In this document: positions 14,559-21,028 of the stretch, piece after piece
Position numbering within the stretch: the stretch's first letter is position 1
Layout of the letters: the number at the start of each line of letters is the position of its first letter
Origin: Corynebacterium sp. UBA2622
Lineage (GTDB): Bacteria > Actinomycetota > Actinomycetes > Mycobacteriales > Mycobacteriaceae
Reading direction: 5' to 3'
Assembly (NCBI RefSeq): GCF_002339505.1
Contig: NZ_DDJO01000015.1
Coordinates: 1 to 34,862 of the forward strand
Length of the DNA: 34,862 nt
Program-made: the position numbers and the translations under genes
Notes under the pieces: generated by a model
Seen by the model: only the letters and a program-made list of their open reading frames with translations
The model's database searches: none
Told to the model about the DNA's origin: nothing

Positions 14559-14924
14559 ATGACAGCCACTCTCAGCCACGATGCCTACGCCGCCACCGCC
14601 CTGCGCCAGGACACGCCCCGCAAGTGCGACTCGGCCGGCAATCTGGTGCTCGACCGCGGAGAGTGGGTCACCCTGGCGCAGTGCCGCTCCGGCGATCCGG
14701 ACGCGCTGTTCGTCCGCGGTGCGGAGCAGCGCAAGGCCGCGGCCATCTGCCGCCGGTGCCCCGTTCTGATGGAGTGCCGCGCGGACGCGCTGGACAACAG
14801 GGTGGAGTTCGGTGTGTGGGGCGGACTGACGGAGCGTCAGCGCCGCTCGGTCCTGCGCAAGAACCCGCACGTCACCGACTGGGCCACCCACCTCGCCGAG
14901 GGCGGCGAGGTCCTCGGTCTCTAG
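14559..14924 (+). CDS. whcA: WhiB-family iron-sulfur transcriptional regulator WhcA
   Basis: Protein of 121 aa of the WhiB family. The four cluster-binding cysteines are Cys42, Cys64, Cys67 and Cys73 (CxxC between the middle two); a fifth Cys at 23 is extra. The beta-turn motif GVWGG is at 85-89, followed by a basic C-terminal helix (TERQRRSVLRKN) for DNA contact. Such proteins bind a [4Fe-4S] cluster that senses oxidants or NO and usually act with the main sigma factor. In C. glutamicum, WhcA restrains the oxidative-stress response, and its gene likewise flanks pbp1A. The start is fixed by AAGGAG (14547-14552) before ATG 14559; the frame is open further upstream but has no such signal. Confidence 0.92.
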   Translation: MTATLSHDAYAATALRQDTPRKCDSAGNLVLDRGEWVTLAQCRSGDPDALFVRGAEQRKAAAICRRCPVLMECRADALDNRVEFGVWGGLTERQRRSVLRKNPHVTDWATHLAEGGEVLGL

Positions 14925-14993
14925 CGTTGCGACCCACCCGCGGCGGCGGTGCTCCGATCCCCCGACGGCCCCTGACACGGCGCGGCGAGCAGG

Positions 14994-14999
14994 TAGGGT
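14994..14999 (+). promoter_or_regulatory. Predicted -10 element before the DUF4177-like gene
   Basis: TAGGGT, 6 nt before ATG 15006. No ribosome binding site is visible, so the mRNA is likely leaderless. Confidence 0.45.
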
Positions 15000-15005
15000 G
15001 ACAGC

Positions 15006-15161
15006 ATGACGAAATGGGAATACGCAACGGTTCCGTTGCTCACGCACGCCACGAAACAGATCCTCGATACCTGGGGCGAGGACGGGTGGGAGCTCGTCGC
15101 TGTCGTTCCGGGCCCCACGCCCGAGAACCTCGTGGCCTACATGAAGCGGCCGCAGGAGTAG
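15006..15161 (+). CDS. Small DUF4177-family protein (51 aa)
   Basis: A 51-residue open reading frame beginning MTKWEYATVPLL and containing ILDTWGEDGWELVAVVPGP, then a closing strand with VAYMKRP. The W-E-Y start and the GWELV block are the hallmark of the DUF4177 fold, small cytoplasmic proteins of unknown function. It follows whcA and stops 3 bases before the RidA-like gene, so the two are cotranscribed. Its position between whcA and a RidA homologue also occurs, as far as I recall, in C. glutamicum. It is short but the pattern of conserved aromatics makes a chance frame unlikely. Confidence 0.85.
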   Translation: MTKWEYATVPLLTHATKQILDTWGEDGWELVAVVPGPTPENLVAYMKRPQE

Positions 15162-15164
15162 ACG

Positions 15165-15638
15165 ATGGCGCAGACGTGGACCCGGCGGCTCGCGGAACTC
15201 GGCATTGACCTTCCCCCGGTGGCCGCGCCCGTCGCCGCCTATGTTCCCGCCGTGAGGGTGGGAAATCAGGTGTGGACATCGGGGCAGCTCCCGCTCATCG
15301 ACGGCTCCCTGCCCGCGACGGGCAAGGTCGGCGCCGCGGTGGACCCGGAAGAGGCCGCCCTCCTCGCGCGGCAGTGCGCCCTCAACGCCCTGGCCGCCGT
15401 GGACGATCTCGTGGGCATCGACAACGTCGCCCGCGTGCTCAAGCTGGTCGGCTTCGTTTCCTCCGACGCCGGTTTCACCGGCCAGCCGGCGGTGGTCAAC
15501 GGCGCGAGCGAGCTCATGGGGGAAATCTTCGGCGCGGCCGGAGCCCACGCCCGCTCCGCCGTCGGGGTGGCGGCGCTTCCGCTGGACGCCCCGGTGGAGC
15601 TGGAGCTCATAGTGGAGTTGAACGCGTCCGACGAGTAG
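15165..15638 (+). CDS. RidA-family (YjgF/YER057c/UK114) protein
   Basis: Protein of 157 aa of the longer RidA subgroup. The fold-defining blocks are VGNQVWTSGQLPL near residue 32, RVLKLVGFVSS in the middle, and AHARSAVGVAALPLDAPVELELI at the end. The Arg of HARS matches the catalytic arginine that binds the carboxylate of imine or enamine intermediates in RidA. RidA proteins hydrolyse reactive 2-aminoacrylate-type enamines; members of this longer subgroup are less studied, so the substrate is open. The ATG lies 3 bases after the DUF4177-like stop. Confidence 0.9.
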   Translation: MAQTWTRRLAELGIDLPPVAAPVAAYVPAVRVGNQVWTSGQLPLIDGSLPATGKVGAAVDPEEAALLARQCALNALAAVDDLVGIDNVARVLKLVGFVSSDAGFTGQPAVVNGASELMGEIFGAAGAHARSAVGVAALPLDAPVELELIVELNASDE

Positions 15639-15702
15639 GGGCGGACGCGGGGTGTAGGGCATTTCAACGGCTGCCGCGACTAGAAAACGCACCACAAAAC
15701 GG

Positions 15703-15708
15703 TAGGCT
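15703..15708 (+). promoter_or_regulatory. Predicted -10 element, leaderless start of the MBL-fold gene
   Basis: TAGGCT, 7 nt before ATG 15716. Confidence 0.55.
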
Positions 15709-15715
15709 GAACGCT

Positions 15716-16528
15716 ATGCAGCATCCCGCTTACAGCCAACTGCGCCCGGTTACGCCGTCCGCCGCCGTGGTCCTCGCGCCGAACCCGAGCTACGCGGCCC
15801 TGGAGGGGACGAACTCCTGGGTGATCCGTGCGCCGGGTGACGAGTACAGCATCGTCGTCGACCCGGGCCCGGAGGACGAGGGGCACCTCAATGTCCTGCA
15901 GGCTAAGGCGGACAAAGTGGCGCTCATCCTGCTGACCCACCGCCACCACGATCACGCCGACGGGGCGCAGCGTTTCCGCCAGCTGACGGGCGCGCCCGTC
16001 CGGGCCCTCGACCCGAATTACACCTACGGCGGGGAGGCTCTCGAGGACGGCGAGGTCATCTCCGTCGAGGGCGTGACCCCGAAGGTCAAGGTCGTTGCCT
16101 CGCCCGGCCACACGATGGATTCCGTGTCCTACTTCGTTTACACCAACGACGTGGAGAAGGATCAGCTCGAGGGCATCATCACGGGTGACACCATCGCGGG
16201 ACGCCACACCACCATGATCTCCGAGACCGACGGCGACCTCGGTGCCTACCTGGACACCCTGGCCATGCTCGAGGAGGAGGGCAAGGGCATCACCCTGCTG
16301 CCGGGCCACGGGCCCGAGGGCGAGGACCTCTCGGCGTACGCCCGCAAGTACATCGACCGCCGCAACCAGCGCCTCGAGCAGATCCGCGAGGTGCTCGCCG
16401 AGCGCGGCAACGATGTGGACGTGAGCACGCTTGTCGACGCCATCTACGACGATGTCGACCCCGTCCTGCGCGGTGCCGCGGAGCAGTCCACCCGCGTGGC
16501 GTTGCGCTACCTGCGCAACAAGGGATAA
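15716..16528 (+). CDS. Metallo-beta-lactamase-fold hydrolase (LACTB2/RNase-like group)
   Basis: Protein of 270 aa. The metal-binding motif THRHHDHADG (HxHxDH) is near residue 83, followed by SPGHTMDSVSY, GDTIAGRHTT and LLPGHGPEGED, which supply the further metal ligands. The last 60 residues (QRLEQIREVLAERG...) form the helical/winged tail seen in the LACTB2 group, whose animal member is an endoribonuclease. Substrate here is unknown. The start was chosen from the leaderless -10 and from family length; the frame is open far upstream through the RidA gene region but that part has no homology. It ends at a strong terminator shared with glxR. Confidence 0.9.
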   Translation: MQHPAYSQLRPVTPSAAVVLAPNPSYAALEGTNSWVIRAPGDEYSIVVDPGPEDEGHLNVLQAKADKVALILLTHRHHDHADGAQRFRQLTGAPVRALDPNYTYGGEALEDGEVISVEGVTPKVKVVASPGHTMDSVSYFVYTNDVEKDQLEGIITGDTIAGRHTTMISETDGDLGAYLDTLAMLEEEGKGITLLPGHGPEGEDLSAYARKYIDRRNQRLEQIREVLAERGNDVDVSTLVDAIYDDVDPVLRGAAEQSTRVALRYLRNKG

Positions 16529-16555
16529 ACCCGGCCCGCCCCCCGCAAACGAGTT

Positions 16556-16587
16556 AACCCGCCCCTTCGCCGGAAGGGGCGGGTTTT
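16556..16587. terminator. Bidirectional terminator between MBL-fold gene and glxR
   Basis: A perfect 12-bp stem (16556-16567 with 16574-16585) around a CGCCGG loop, running into a TTTT tract (16584-16587) on the plus strand, with AA on the other side for minus-strand transcripts. Confidence 0.9.
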
Positions 16588-16602
16588 GCCGTGGAGACGG
16601 GG

Positions 16603-17286
16603 TTACCGGGCGCGGCGGGCCAGGTGCTCCGTGTCGACGATGAGCACGGATTTGCCCTCGAGGCGGATCCAGCCGCGGTGGGCGAAGGTGGCCAGGGCCT
16701 TGTTCACCGTCTCGCGGGAGGCACCCACGAGCTGGGCGATCTCTTCCTGGGTGAGGTCGTGGTTCACGCGGAGAGCTCCGCCCTCCTGGGTGCCGAAGCG
16801 GTTGGCCAGCTGCAGGAGGGTCTTGGCCACGCGGCCCGGGACATCCGTGAAGATGAGGTCCGCGAGCGAGGCGTTGGTGCGCCGCAGGCGACGGGCGAGC
16901 ACGCGGAGGAGCTGCTGGGAGATTTCCGGGTGGTTGTCGATCCACTGCTTGAGCATCTCCGAGTTCATCGTCGCCGCCGTGACCTCGGTGACGCACACGG
17001 CGGAGGAGGTGCGCGGGCCCGGGTCGAAGATGGAGAGCTCACCGAACATGTCGGAGGGCCCCATCACGGAGAGGAGGTTCTCGCGCCCGTCGGGTGCGTG
17101 GCGGGCGAGCTTCACCTTGCCCTCGATGATGATGTAGAGCCGGTCGCCGGGCTCACCTTCCTCGAAGATCGTCGTTCCGCGGGGGAAAGTCGCGGTTTCC
17201 ATGTCCGCGATGAGGGCGGAGACGGCCGCGGGGTCCACGCCCTGGAAAATTCCGGCGCGGGCAAGGGTGTCCTGGACACCTTCCAT
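16603..17286 (-). CDS. glxR: cAMP-dependent global transcriptional regulator GlxR (CRP/FNR family)
   Basis: Protein of 227 aa, the exact length and nearly the sequence I recall for C. glutamicum GlxR. Residues 1-120 are the cyclic-nucleotide domain with the phosphate-binding cassette FGELSIFDPGPRTSSA; the dimer helix follows; residues 150-227 are the winged helix-turn-helix with recognition helix SRETVNKALATF. GlxR binds cAMP and controls a very large regulon in carbon metabolism, respiration and cell-wall genes. AGGAGG sits 5 nt before ATG 17286; the frame is open up to 17337 but lacks signals there. A GlxR-like site overlaps its own promoter, which suggests autoregulation. Confidence 0.96.
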   Translation of the reverse strand: MEGVQDTLARAGIFQGVDPAAVSALIADMETATFPRGTTIFEEGEPGDRLYIIIEGKVKLARHAPDGRENLLSVMGPSDMFGELSIFDPGPRTSSAVCVTEVTAATMNSEMLKQWIDNHPEISQQLLRVLARRLRRTNASLADLIFTDVPGRVAKTLLQLANRFGTQEGGALRVNHDLTQEEIAQLVGASRETVNKALATFAHRGWIRLEGKSVLIVDTEHLARRAR

Positions 17287-17476
17287 GGGTCCTCCTACTG
17301 TGAGGTTGTCTGTCGCTCGTGGCGCGCCGAAGACCACGCGGGGTGAGACAGTGCCACGAGGGCACGTGAGCGTCGCGGGGCGGCCACAATTACAGCGACG
17401 ATCCTACCAAAGTTTGCTGGGATATAGGTCACATCGAGCGCGGATTGTGGCATTTTTGCACTAGAGCGGGAAATAG
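17287..17476 (-). promoter_or_regulatory. glxR leader and promoter region
   Basis: The best -10 is TAGGAT (17401-17406, minus strand), giving a leader of about 110 nt. Inside the leader, CTCGTGGC (17316-17323) can pair with GCCACGAG (17353-17360) around a 29-nt loop. No gene is seen in this 190-bp gap. Confidence 0.5.
17418..17433. promoter_or_regulatory. Candidate GlxR autoregulatory site
   Basis: On the minus strand TGTGACCTATATCCCA matches TGTGAnnTAnnTCACA, including the central TA, with one mismatch. It starts 12 bases upstream of the predicted -10, over the -35 position, which favours repression of glxR by its own product. Confidence 0.6.
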
Positions 17477-17569
17477 TCAGATGTCCAAAACCGCGGATTC
17501 CATCTTCTCCATCGCCACGGCGAAGAGGCCGAAAACCAGCGGAACGACGGCAACAAGCAGGACGGTCAT
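17477..17569 (-). CDS. Putative 30-residue single-helix membrane micro-protein
   Basis: A short frame beginning MTVLLVAVVPLVFGLFAVAM and ending with the polar tail EKMESAVLDI: one membrane helix (about residues 3-20) and an acidic-basic C-terminus. I do not recognise a named family, though small proteins of the form hydrophobic helix plus E-x-x-E tail are common in actinobacteria. Support: a TAGCAT hexamer lies exactly 7 nt before the ATG, the same leaderless geometry as its neighbours, and the 190-bp interval to glxR is otherwise without a gene. Against: it is short and has no Shine-Dalgarno. It is divergent from nth. Confidence 0.55.
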   Translation of the reverse strand: MTVLLVAVVPLVFGLFAVAMEKMESAVLDI

Positions 17570-17576
17570 GAGTGTG

Positions 17577-17582
17577 ATGCTA
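17577..17582 (-). promoter_or_regulatory. Predicted -10 element of the micro-ORF
   Basis: TAGCAT on the minus strand, 7 nt before ATG 17569. Confidence 0.45.
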
Positions 17583-17595
17583 CCCGGGGCCTCAC

Positions 17596-17601
17596 TATAG
17601 T
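17596..17601 (+). promoter_or_regulatory. Predicted -10 element of leaderless nth
   Basis: TATAGT, 7 nt before ATG 17609, within the palindrome CACTATAGTG (17593-17602). It overlaps the alternative GTG codon at 17600, arguing against that start. Confidence 0.6.
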
Positions 17602-17608
17602 GACCACT

Positions 17609-18424
17609 ATGACTGAAGCGAGCGCCGCAGGCCTTACCCCGCAGCGCCACCGCCGCCCCGGTTCGCACCCGGCGGCGAAGGGGCGGGAAACGGACCTCGG
17701 CCGCACGCGCCGGGCGCGGCGCATCAACCGGACCCTCGCCGCCGCCTTCCCCGACGCCCACGCGGAACTCGACTTCACCAACCCGCTTGAACTGCTGGTG
17801 GCCACCGTCCTGTCAGCCCAGACCACGGACGTCAGGGTCAACCAGGTAACTCCGGAGCTGTTCGCCCGCTACACCACGGCGCGGGACTACGCCTCGGCCG
17901 ACCAGGCCGTGGTTGAGGAAATCATCCGCCCCACCGGTTTCTACCGCTCCAAGGCCGCCAACCTCGTCGGGCTGGGGCAGAAGCTCGTGAGCGACTTCGG
18001 GGGCGAGGTACCCACCGCCATCGAGGACCTGGTCACCCTCCCCGGGGTGGGCCGCAAGACCGCCCATGTCGTGCGGGGCAACGTCTTCGGCCTCCCCGGA
18101 TTGACGGTGGACACCCACTTCCAGCGGCTCGCGCACCGGCTCATGCTCACCGCGGAGACGGATCCCGTGCGCATCGAGTACGCGGTGGGTGAGCTCATCG
18201 AGCGGCGGGAGTGGACCATGTTCTCCCACCGGATCATCTTCCACGGCCGCCGGGTGTGCCACGCCCGCAAGCCGGCGTGCGGTGCCTGCCCGATCGCCTT
18301 CGACTGCCCGAGCTTCGGGGCCGGGCCGACGGAGCCGGCCGAGGCCGGAGCGCTGGTCAAGGGCCCGGAACGGGACCACATCCTGCGGATGACCGGTGGT
18401 GGCGCCGGGGAAGGTGATATCTAG
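17609..18424 (+). CDS. nth: Endonuclease III, DNA glycosylase/AP lyase
   Basis: Base-excision-repair enzyme of 271 aa that removes oxidised pyrimidines and cuts at abasic sites. The helix-hairpin-helix LPGVGRKTAHVV carries the catalytic lysine (Lys150), and Asp168 in TVDTHFQRLAHR is the second catalytic residue, with the same 18-residue spacing as in E. coli. The C-terminal cluster motif C-x6-C-x2-C-x5-C (CHARKPACGACPIAFDC) binds [4Fe-4S]. It has a basic N-terminal extension of about 35 residues relative to E. coli. ATG 17609 is preferred to GTG 17600, which lies inside the predicted -10. First gene of an operon with the thioredoxin-like and NUDIX genes. Confidence 0.95.
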   Translation: MTEASAAGLTPQRHRRPGSHPAAKGRETDLGRTRRARRINRTLAAAFPDAHAELDFTNPLELLVATVLSAQTTDVRVNQVTPELFARYTTARDYASADQAVVEEIIRPTGFYRSKAANLVGLGQKLVSDFGGEVPTAIEDLVTLPGVGRKTAHVVRGNVFGLPGLTVDTHFQRLAHRLMLTAETDPVRIEYAVGELIERREWTMFSHRIIFHGRRVCHARKPACGACPIAFDCPSFGAGPTEPAEAGALVKGPERDHILRMTGGGAGEGDI

Positions 18425-18999
18425 TGCGCAGATCGATGGTGTGGAGCGTGGTCGCCCTCGTGGCGGCCACGATGCTTCTTCTCGGCGGGCTGGTGCTCCT
18501 CCGCTCGGGCATGACGACGCCGGGTCAAAGCGGTGCGGGGAAGGCGGATAATGGGGCGTCGACAAGCGCCGAGCCCGTCGACGTCCGCCCCGACTGTCCC
18601 GCGGCGGACGTCGGGGGAGTGGCGCTGCCGTGCCTGGGCGGGGCTGTGGGCGAGGGTGGAAGCGCCGGCATCACGGTGGTCAACGTCTGGGCCTGGTGGT
18701 GCCAGCCCTGCCGGGAGGAGCTGCCGGTGATTGAGCAGTTCGCGCGCCAGCACCCCGATTACTCGGTGGTCGGCGTGCACGCGGACCGGAGTGCCGCCAA
18801 GGGGGCCGCGTTGCTCAACGATCTGGGCGTGGGTATGCCGAGTTACCAGGACGACGACAACCGTTTCGCCGGTGCCCTCGGCCTGCCCGGTGTCATCCCG
18901 GTGACCGTGGTTTTCCGCGACGGCGCGAAGGTGGCCGTCTTCCCGCGCGCGTTCCGCAGCGTCGACGAGCTCGACCGGGCCGTCGCGGAGGTGGTGTAG
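18424..18999 (+). CDS. Membrane-anchored TlpA/ResA-like thioredoxin-fold protein
   Basis: Protein of 191 aa. An N-terminal signal anchor (residues 5-28) is followed by a Ser/Ala-rich linker and a thioredoxin fold with the redox motif WCQPC in VVNVWAWWCQPCREELPVI; the cis-proline loop is GVIPVTVVF. Two extra cysteines (DCPAAD and LPCLG) precede the domain. It probably reduces disulfides or serves cytochrome or envelope protein maturation outside the membrane. GTG 18424 shares one base with the TAG of nth, so translation is coupled. The corresponding gene lies next to nth in M. tuberculosis (Rv3673c). Confidence 0.9.
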   Translation: MRRSMVWSVVALVAATMLLLGGLVLLRSGMTTPGQSGAGKADNGASTSAEPVDVRPDCPAADVGGVALPCLGGAVGEGGSAGITVVNVWAWWCQPCREELPVIEQFARQHPDYSVVGVHADRSAAKGAALLNDLGVGMPSYQDDDNRFAGALGLPGVIPVTVVFRDGAKVAVFPRAFRSVDELDRAVAEVV

Positions 19000-19713
19000 G
19001 TGGCGGACATCACCCTTACGCCGGGTGGTGCGCCGGGTTGGCTCGCGCCCCTGGTGCGGAACCTGGAAACCGGGGCCACCTCCCGCTACGTCCGCGATCA
19101 ACTGGCCCGGCGCGTAGCCCAGAAATCCACGCCGGACGAGGCCGCCGTGCTCATGCTCTTCTCGGGGGATGCCGCCGCCCGGGAGCGACCCGGTGATGCC
19201 GGGGTGCTGGTGACCCACCGCACACCCACGTTGCGCAGCCATTCGGGGCAGATGGCTTTCCCGGGCGGCCACATCGACCCGGGAGATGTCGGGCCGGTGG
19301 ATGCCGCGCTGCGGGAGGCGTGGGAGGAGACGGGGCTGGAGCGCTCCCGCGTCACGCCCCTGGCCACCCTCGACACCGTGACCACCGGGGGCAGCAAGCG
19401 TGCGGTGCGTCCGGTTCTGGCCTACTCGCCCTCTCCCGGCAGCCCCTACCCGGCAAGCTCCGCAGAAACGGACGACGTCTTCTTCGCCCCGCTTTCGGAG
19501 CTCCTCGACCCCGCCAACCGCCTCCAGGTGGGCATCCTCGGGTGGAGCGGGCCCGCCTTCACCGTCAACGGCTACCTCATCTGGGGGTTCACGGGCGCGC
19601 TTCTCGACGCCCTCTTCGACGCCGCCGGCTGGAACGAGCCGTGGCCGAGCGACCGCGTGATCCCGCTGCGCAGCGCGCTGAAGAATTCGCGTAACGGTGA
19701 GCGCCACCTGTAG
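19000..19713 (+). CDS. NUDIX hydrolase, CoA pyrophosphatase type (NudL-like)
   Basis: Protein of 237 aa. The CoA-specific motif (HRTPTLRSHSGQMAFPGG) runs directly into the Nudix box GGHIDPGDVGPVDAALREAW followed by EETGL. The first acidic position of the box is Asp, not Glu, which is also usual in NudL enzymes, so it is not a defect. Such enzymes cleave CoA or its derivatives to 4'-phosphopantetheine and 3',5'-ADP. GTG 19000 begins immediately after the stop of the thioredoxin-like gene. The same order nth, thioredoxin, NUDIX, protease occurs in M. tuberculosis. Confidence 0.9.
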   Translation: MADITLTPGGAPGWLAPLVRNLETGATSRYVRDQLARRVAQKSTPDEAAVLMLFSGDAAARERPGDAGVLVTHRTPTLRSHSGQMAFPGGHIDPGDVGPVDAALREAWEETGLERSRVTPLATLDTVTTGGSKRAVRPVLAYSPSPGSPYPASSAETDDVFFAPLSELLDPANRLQVGILGWSGPAFTVNGYLIWGFTGALLDALFDAAGWNEPWPSDRVIPLRSALKNSRNGERHL

Positions 19714-19759
19714 GGCACGCGCCCAAGCGGCGGTCCCCGTGCGTGTCGCGGCCCAGTAG

Positions 19760-19765
19760 TAACAT
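19760..19765 (+). promoter_or_regulatory. Possible -10 element of the MarP-like gene
   Basis: TAACAT in the 90-bp gap after the NUDIX gene. A leader of about 30 nt would include AAAGGAG at 19786-19792. No good -35 is visible, and readthrough from the nth operon is equally possible. Confidence 0.3.
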
Positions 19766-19803
19766 CAAGAACCCACTCACCCGCCAAAGGAGCACTGGAC
19801 AGC

Positions 19804-20997
19804 GTGACTGCGCATCTCATCGTTGACGGGGTCATTGCCGTGATGATCCTCCTCGCCTTCCTCAGCGGCTGGCGCCAGGGGATTTTCTCGGTCGTGCTCT
19901 CCGCGGTGGGGATCTTCGCCGGTCTGGTGGTCGGTCTGGCCCTGGCACCGTTGCTCGTGGGCCTGGCGGAGACCCGCGTGATGCGCCTGGTGCTCCTGCT
20001 CGCGGTGGTCGTGCTCTTCGCGGGCATGGGCAACGTCGTCGGGGGGCTCATCGGGGCCCAGCTGAGGGACCGGGCTCGCTTCCGCTCCACCCAGAAGATG
20101 GACTCCGCTGCCGGCGCGGTGGTGCAGGCGCTGGTCATCGCGGTTGTGGTGTGGTTCATGTCCATCCCCCTCGCTTCGGCGGTGCCCGGTGCCGCGGGGG
20201 CGGGGATCCGCGACTCCCGTCTGCTCGCGGCCATCGACCGGGTGGCCCCCGCGGGTGTCGAGACGCTCCCCGCGCGCTTCGCGGCGCTTCTCGACGACTC
20301 CGGTCTGCCGCCTCTGGTTTCACCCTTCAACACCCCGACCGGCGCCCAGGTCGACGCCCCCGACGCAGGTGCGATCGATCCCCTGATGGTCCGCCGCGTG
20401 CGGCCCAGCGTGGTCCACGTGATCGGCGACGCGGAGACCTGCGACCGGCACCTGATGGGCTCCGGGTTCGTCACCGCGGAGGATTACGTGGTGACGAACG
20501 CCCACGTCGTCGCGGGCACCAACACCGTCGAGCTGGACACCGTCCTCGGGGTGAAGGAGGCCTCGGTGGTGTACTACAACCCCGGCGACGACATCGCGGT
20601 CCTCCACTCCGGGGGCCTCGGCCTCGACCCGCTGCCCTTCGCGGACGGGCAGTTGGGCACGGGCGACGACGCCGTCGTGATGGGCTTCCCTCAGTCGGGG
20701 CCCTTCGAGGCCGCCCCGGCCCGCATCCGCGGCGTGATCGACATCGCCGGGCCCGACATCTACGCCAGCGGCCGGGTGGAGCGCGAGGCCTACACGCTGC
20801 GCGGCAACATCCGCCAGGGGAACTCGGGCGGGCCGGTGCTCACCCCCGCCGGTGAGGTGGCCGGGGTGATCTTCGGTGCCTCGGTGGACAGCTCGGAGAC
20901 CGGGTACGCCCTCACGGCCCGTCAGGTGCTGGACGGCATCGGCGACGTCACCGGGTTGACGCAGCCGGTGGGCACGGGGGAGTGCGTAGCGCGCTGA
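19804..20997 (+). CDS. MarP-like membrane serine protease (CvpA-type membrane domain plus trypsin-like domain)
   Basis: Protein of 397 aa. Four membrane helices in residues 1-130 form a CvpA-like domain; residues from about 190 form an extracytoplasmic chymotrypsin-like protease. The catalytic triad is complete: His234 (TNAHVVAG), Asp263 (GDDIAVLHS), Ser341 (GNSGGPV). Cys in ETCDRH and Cys in the last residues (GECVAR) match the redox-sensitive disulfide pair described for M. tuberculosis MarP (Rv3671c), which protects intrabacterial pH under acid stress by processing a peptidoglycan hydrolase. Start GTG 19804 has AAAGGAG 11 nt upstream. The triad and neighbours make this a confident orthologue of MarP in architecture; function here is inferred. 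Confidence 0.92.
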   Translation: MTAHLIVDGVIAVMILLAFLSGWRQGIFSVVLSAVGIFAGLVVGLALAPLLVGLAETRVMRLVLLLAVVVLFAGMGNVVGGLIGAQLRDRARFRSTQKMDSAAGAVVQALVIAVVVWFMSIPLASAVPGAAGAGIRDSRLLAAIDRVAPAGVETLPARFAALLDDSGLPPLVSPFNTPTGAQVDAPDAGAIDPLMVRRVRPSVVHVIGDAETCDRHLMGSGFVTAEDYVVTNAHVVAGTNTVELDTVLGVKEASVVYYNPGDDIAVLHSGGLGLDPLPFADGQLGTGDDAVVMGFPQSGPFEAAPARIRGVIDIAGPDIYASGRVEREAYTLRGNIRQGNSGGPVLTPAGEVAGVIFGASVDSSETGYALTARQVLDGIGDVTGLTQPVGTGECVAR

Positions 20998-21002
20998 CGG
21001 GG

Positions 21003-21028
21003 CCGGCCGCTAGGGGCGGGGCGGCCGG
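21003..21028. terminator. Hairpin between the MarP-like and epoxide-hydrolase-like genes
   Basis: CCGGCCGC (21003-21010) pairs with GCGGCCGG (21021-21028) around a 10-nt loop. It overlaps the stop codon of the minus-strand gene. There is no T-run, so the call is weak. Confidence 0.4.

Noticed and set aside
17600..17608. GTG 17600 as start of nth
   Set aside because: It lies within the predicted -10 TATAGT; ATG 17609 sits at the expected transcription start.
19265..19340. Defective Nudix box (Asp at the first acidic position)
   Set aside because: Asp at this position is usual for the NudL/CoA pyrophosphatase subfamily.
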